NCBI GenBank assembly: GCA_024763295.1
Contig: JANTFU010000126.1
Location: forward strand, 1-6,706
Length of the DNA: 6,706 nucleotides
Source: Anaerolineales bacterium
GTDB lineage: Bacteria; Chloroflexota; Anaerolineae; Anaerolineales; Villigracilaceae
Reading direction: 5' to 3'
Part shown: in pieces, positions 5,733-6,706 of the stretch
Numbering within the stretch: position 1 is the stretch's first letter
Layout of the letters: every line of letters starts with the position of its first letter
Program-made: the position numbers and the translations under genes
The notes under the pieces: generated by a model
The model's database searches: none
Told to the model about the DNA's origin: nothing
The model's input: only the letters and a program-made list of their open reading frames with translations

Positions 5733-6706
5733 TTATTCTGTCAGTGTTTTCTTCATATATTGAACGCGCTCAAAGGCGGCAATATTGTCGATATTGCGTG
5801 TGATTTTGCCGCGAAACTCGTTGATTGAGCGATAGTGATGTTCTTGCATCCATGCTTCGATATCGACTAGCACCTTGTCGATATAGCTGATGCCGTTTTG
5901 AAACAGAATCGTGCAGATTTGGGTGGCGGCTGCGCCGACCATCAAGTGTTTGATGACGCTTTCAGCATCGTGAATGCCTGTGTTTCCGGCAATGTCACAC
6001 TCAACGCGGTTTGCAAGTAACGAGACCCAGCGCAAGGGCTGTGTCATTTCTTCCGGTCCGCTGTAAACACGGTTGCGCATAACACGTTCATTAACAATAT
6101 CAATATCCGGTCGATAAAAACGATTAAAGAGCACCACCGCGTCTGCGCCTGCACCTTCGAGCCGCTTAACGATGCTGATGACATTGGTGAACATCGGACC
6201 GATTTTAACCGCTACCGGAACACTGACGTGCTTTTTAACTTCTTTAACGATTTCAATATAAGTATCTTCAATTTCCTGGCTGCTGATATTCTCATCAAAG
6301 GGAATAATGGAAATGTTCAGTTCCAAGCCATCAATACCGGCTTCTTCTAAGCGCGTTGCAAATTGGGGCCATGTATTGGGTGTGTTGCAATGGATACTCC
6401 CGATAATCGGAATATCGACGGCTTCTTTCGACTCTCGAATTAATTTCAAATACTCCTGTAAACCATGTTCTTTGGCGTGCGTGTTGATGAAGTTCACAGC
6501 TTCCGGGTACCAGAAATACTTATCATCTGCATCCATGAGCTTGTTTTCGTTGGCTAAAAGTTGCTCTTCGAATAGCGACTTCAAGACAACGGCACTGGCG
6601 CCCCACTTGGCGCATTTTGCAACACCGCGAACATTATTGGTGAGCTTAGAACTGCTGACGATGATTGGGTTTTTGAGTTTCAGCCCCATATATGTGGTAG
6701 AAAGGT
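5733..6706 (-). CDS. Dihydroorotate dehydrogenase-like FMN protein (5' end outside window)
   Basis: The frame is open to the window edge. The codons before the internal ATG at 6689 read LSTTY and run into MGLKLKNPIIVSSS, the usual beginning of this family, so the true start lies just beyond 6706 and the gene is 5'-partial here. Numbering from that Met: a TIM barrel of the dihydroorotate dehydrogenase family, with phosphate/flavin contacts expected at SSSKLT (12-17), Lys37 in VVLKS, Asn125 in ELNIS, Lys162 in VAVKIGP, Asn189 in LFNRFYRPDIDI and the late loop AGNTGIHDAESVIKHL (234-249). Where class 1 and 2 enzymes have the catalytic Cys or Ser (LNxSCPN, INxSSPN), this protein reads LNISIIP, with Ile128. 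It therefore belongs to the divergent 'dihydroorotate dehydrogenase-like' group of oxidoreductases, and a role in pyrimidine synthesis should not be assumed. No pyr neighbours are visible. Confidence 0.9.
   Translation of the reverse strand, partial: LSTTYMGLKLKNPIIVSSSKLTNNVRGVAKCAKWGASAVVLKSLFEEQLLANENKLMDADDKYFWYPEAVNFINTHAKEHGLQEYLKLIRESKEAVDIPIIGSIHCNTPNTWPQFATRLEEAGIDGLELNISIIPFDENISSQEIEDTYIEIVKEVKKHVSVPVAVKIGPMFTNVISIVKRLEGAGADAVVLFNRFYRPDIDIVNERVMRNRVYSGPEEMTQPLRWVSLLANRVECDIAGNTGIHDAESVIKHLMVGAAATQICTILFQNGISYIDKVLVDIEAWMQEHHYRSINEFRGKITRNIDNIAAFERVQYMKKTLTE

Overview
The window looks like a stretch of bacterial chromosome of moderate GC content with dense coding, ordinary Shine-Dalgarno starts and no mobile element, CRISPR array, tRNA or rRNA that I can see. 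The style of the proteins suggests Chloroflexota (Anaerolineae-like): a lipoprotein HtrA whose PDZ domains carry a GG...GGDII insert, a kinase with an HEIGRP H-box, and a dihydroorotate dehydrogenase-like protein beginning LSTTYMGLKLKNP. This assignment is inference from family resemblance and is not proven.

Layout. The left half (4-3402) is read entirely on the minus strand. In transcription order it holds a TauE/SafE-type (TSUP) membrane transporter (3402-2614), an OmpR/PhoB-type response regulator (2489-1794), its sensor histidine kinase (1794-370, sharing one base with the regulator in a TGATG junction), and a 67-residue two-helix membrane protein (207-4) with its own candidate promoter and possibly a tiny leader ORF. 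The right half holds, on the plus strand, a lipoprotein HtrA/DegP-type serine protease with two PDZ domains (3828-5453) closed by a strong hairpin terminator. On the minus strand a dihydroorotate dehydrogenase-like flavoprotein (5733-6706) has its first few codons outside the window.

Gaps. The 425-base divergent region between the transporter and protease genes holds a clear relic: about 40 codons matching the C-terminal part of 6-phosphogluconolactonase, in frame with and directly upstream of the transporter. The 279-base gap after the protease holds the terminator and a GC-rich cluster of small hairpins of unknown nature.

How the parts may work together. The kinase has one periplasmic or extracellular sensor domain between two membrane helices and would phosphorylate Asp53 of the regulator. 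A two-component system beside a surface quality-control protease recalls the CpxAR/CssRS arrangement, and the transporter next to it could equally be a target; neither link is proven by the sequence. Nothing here is convincingly a new system. The best leads are the pgl relic, the unexplained hairpin cluster, and the dihydroorotate dehydrogenase-like protein that lacks the usual catalytic base.
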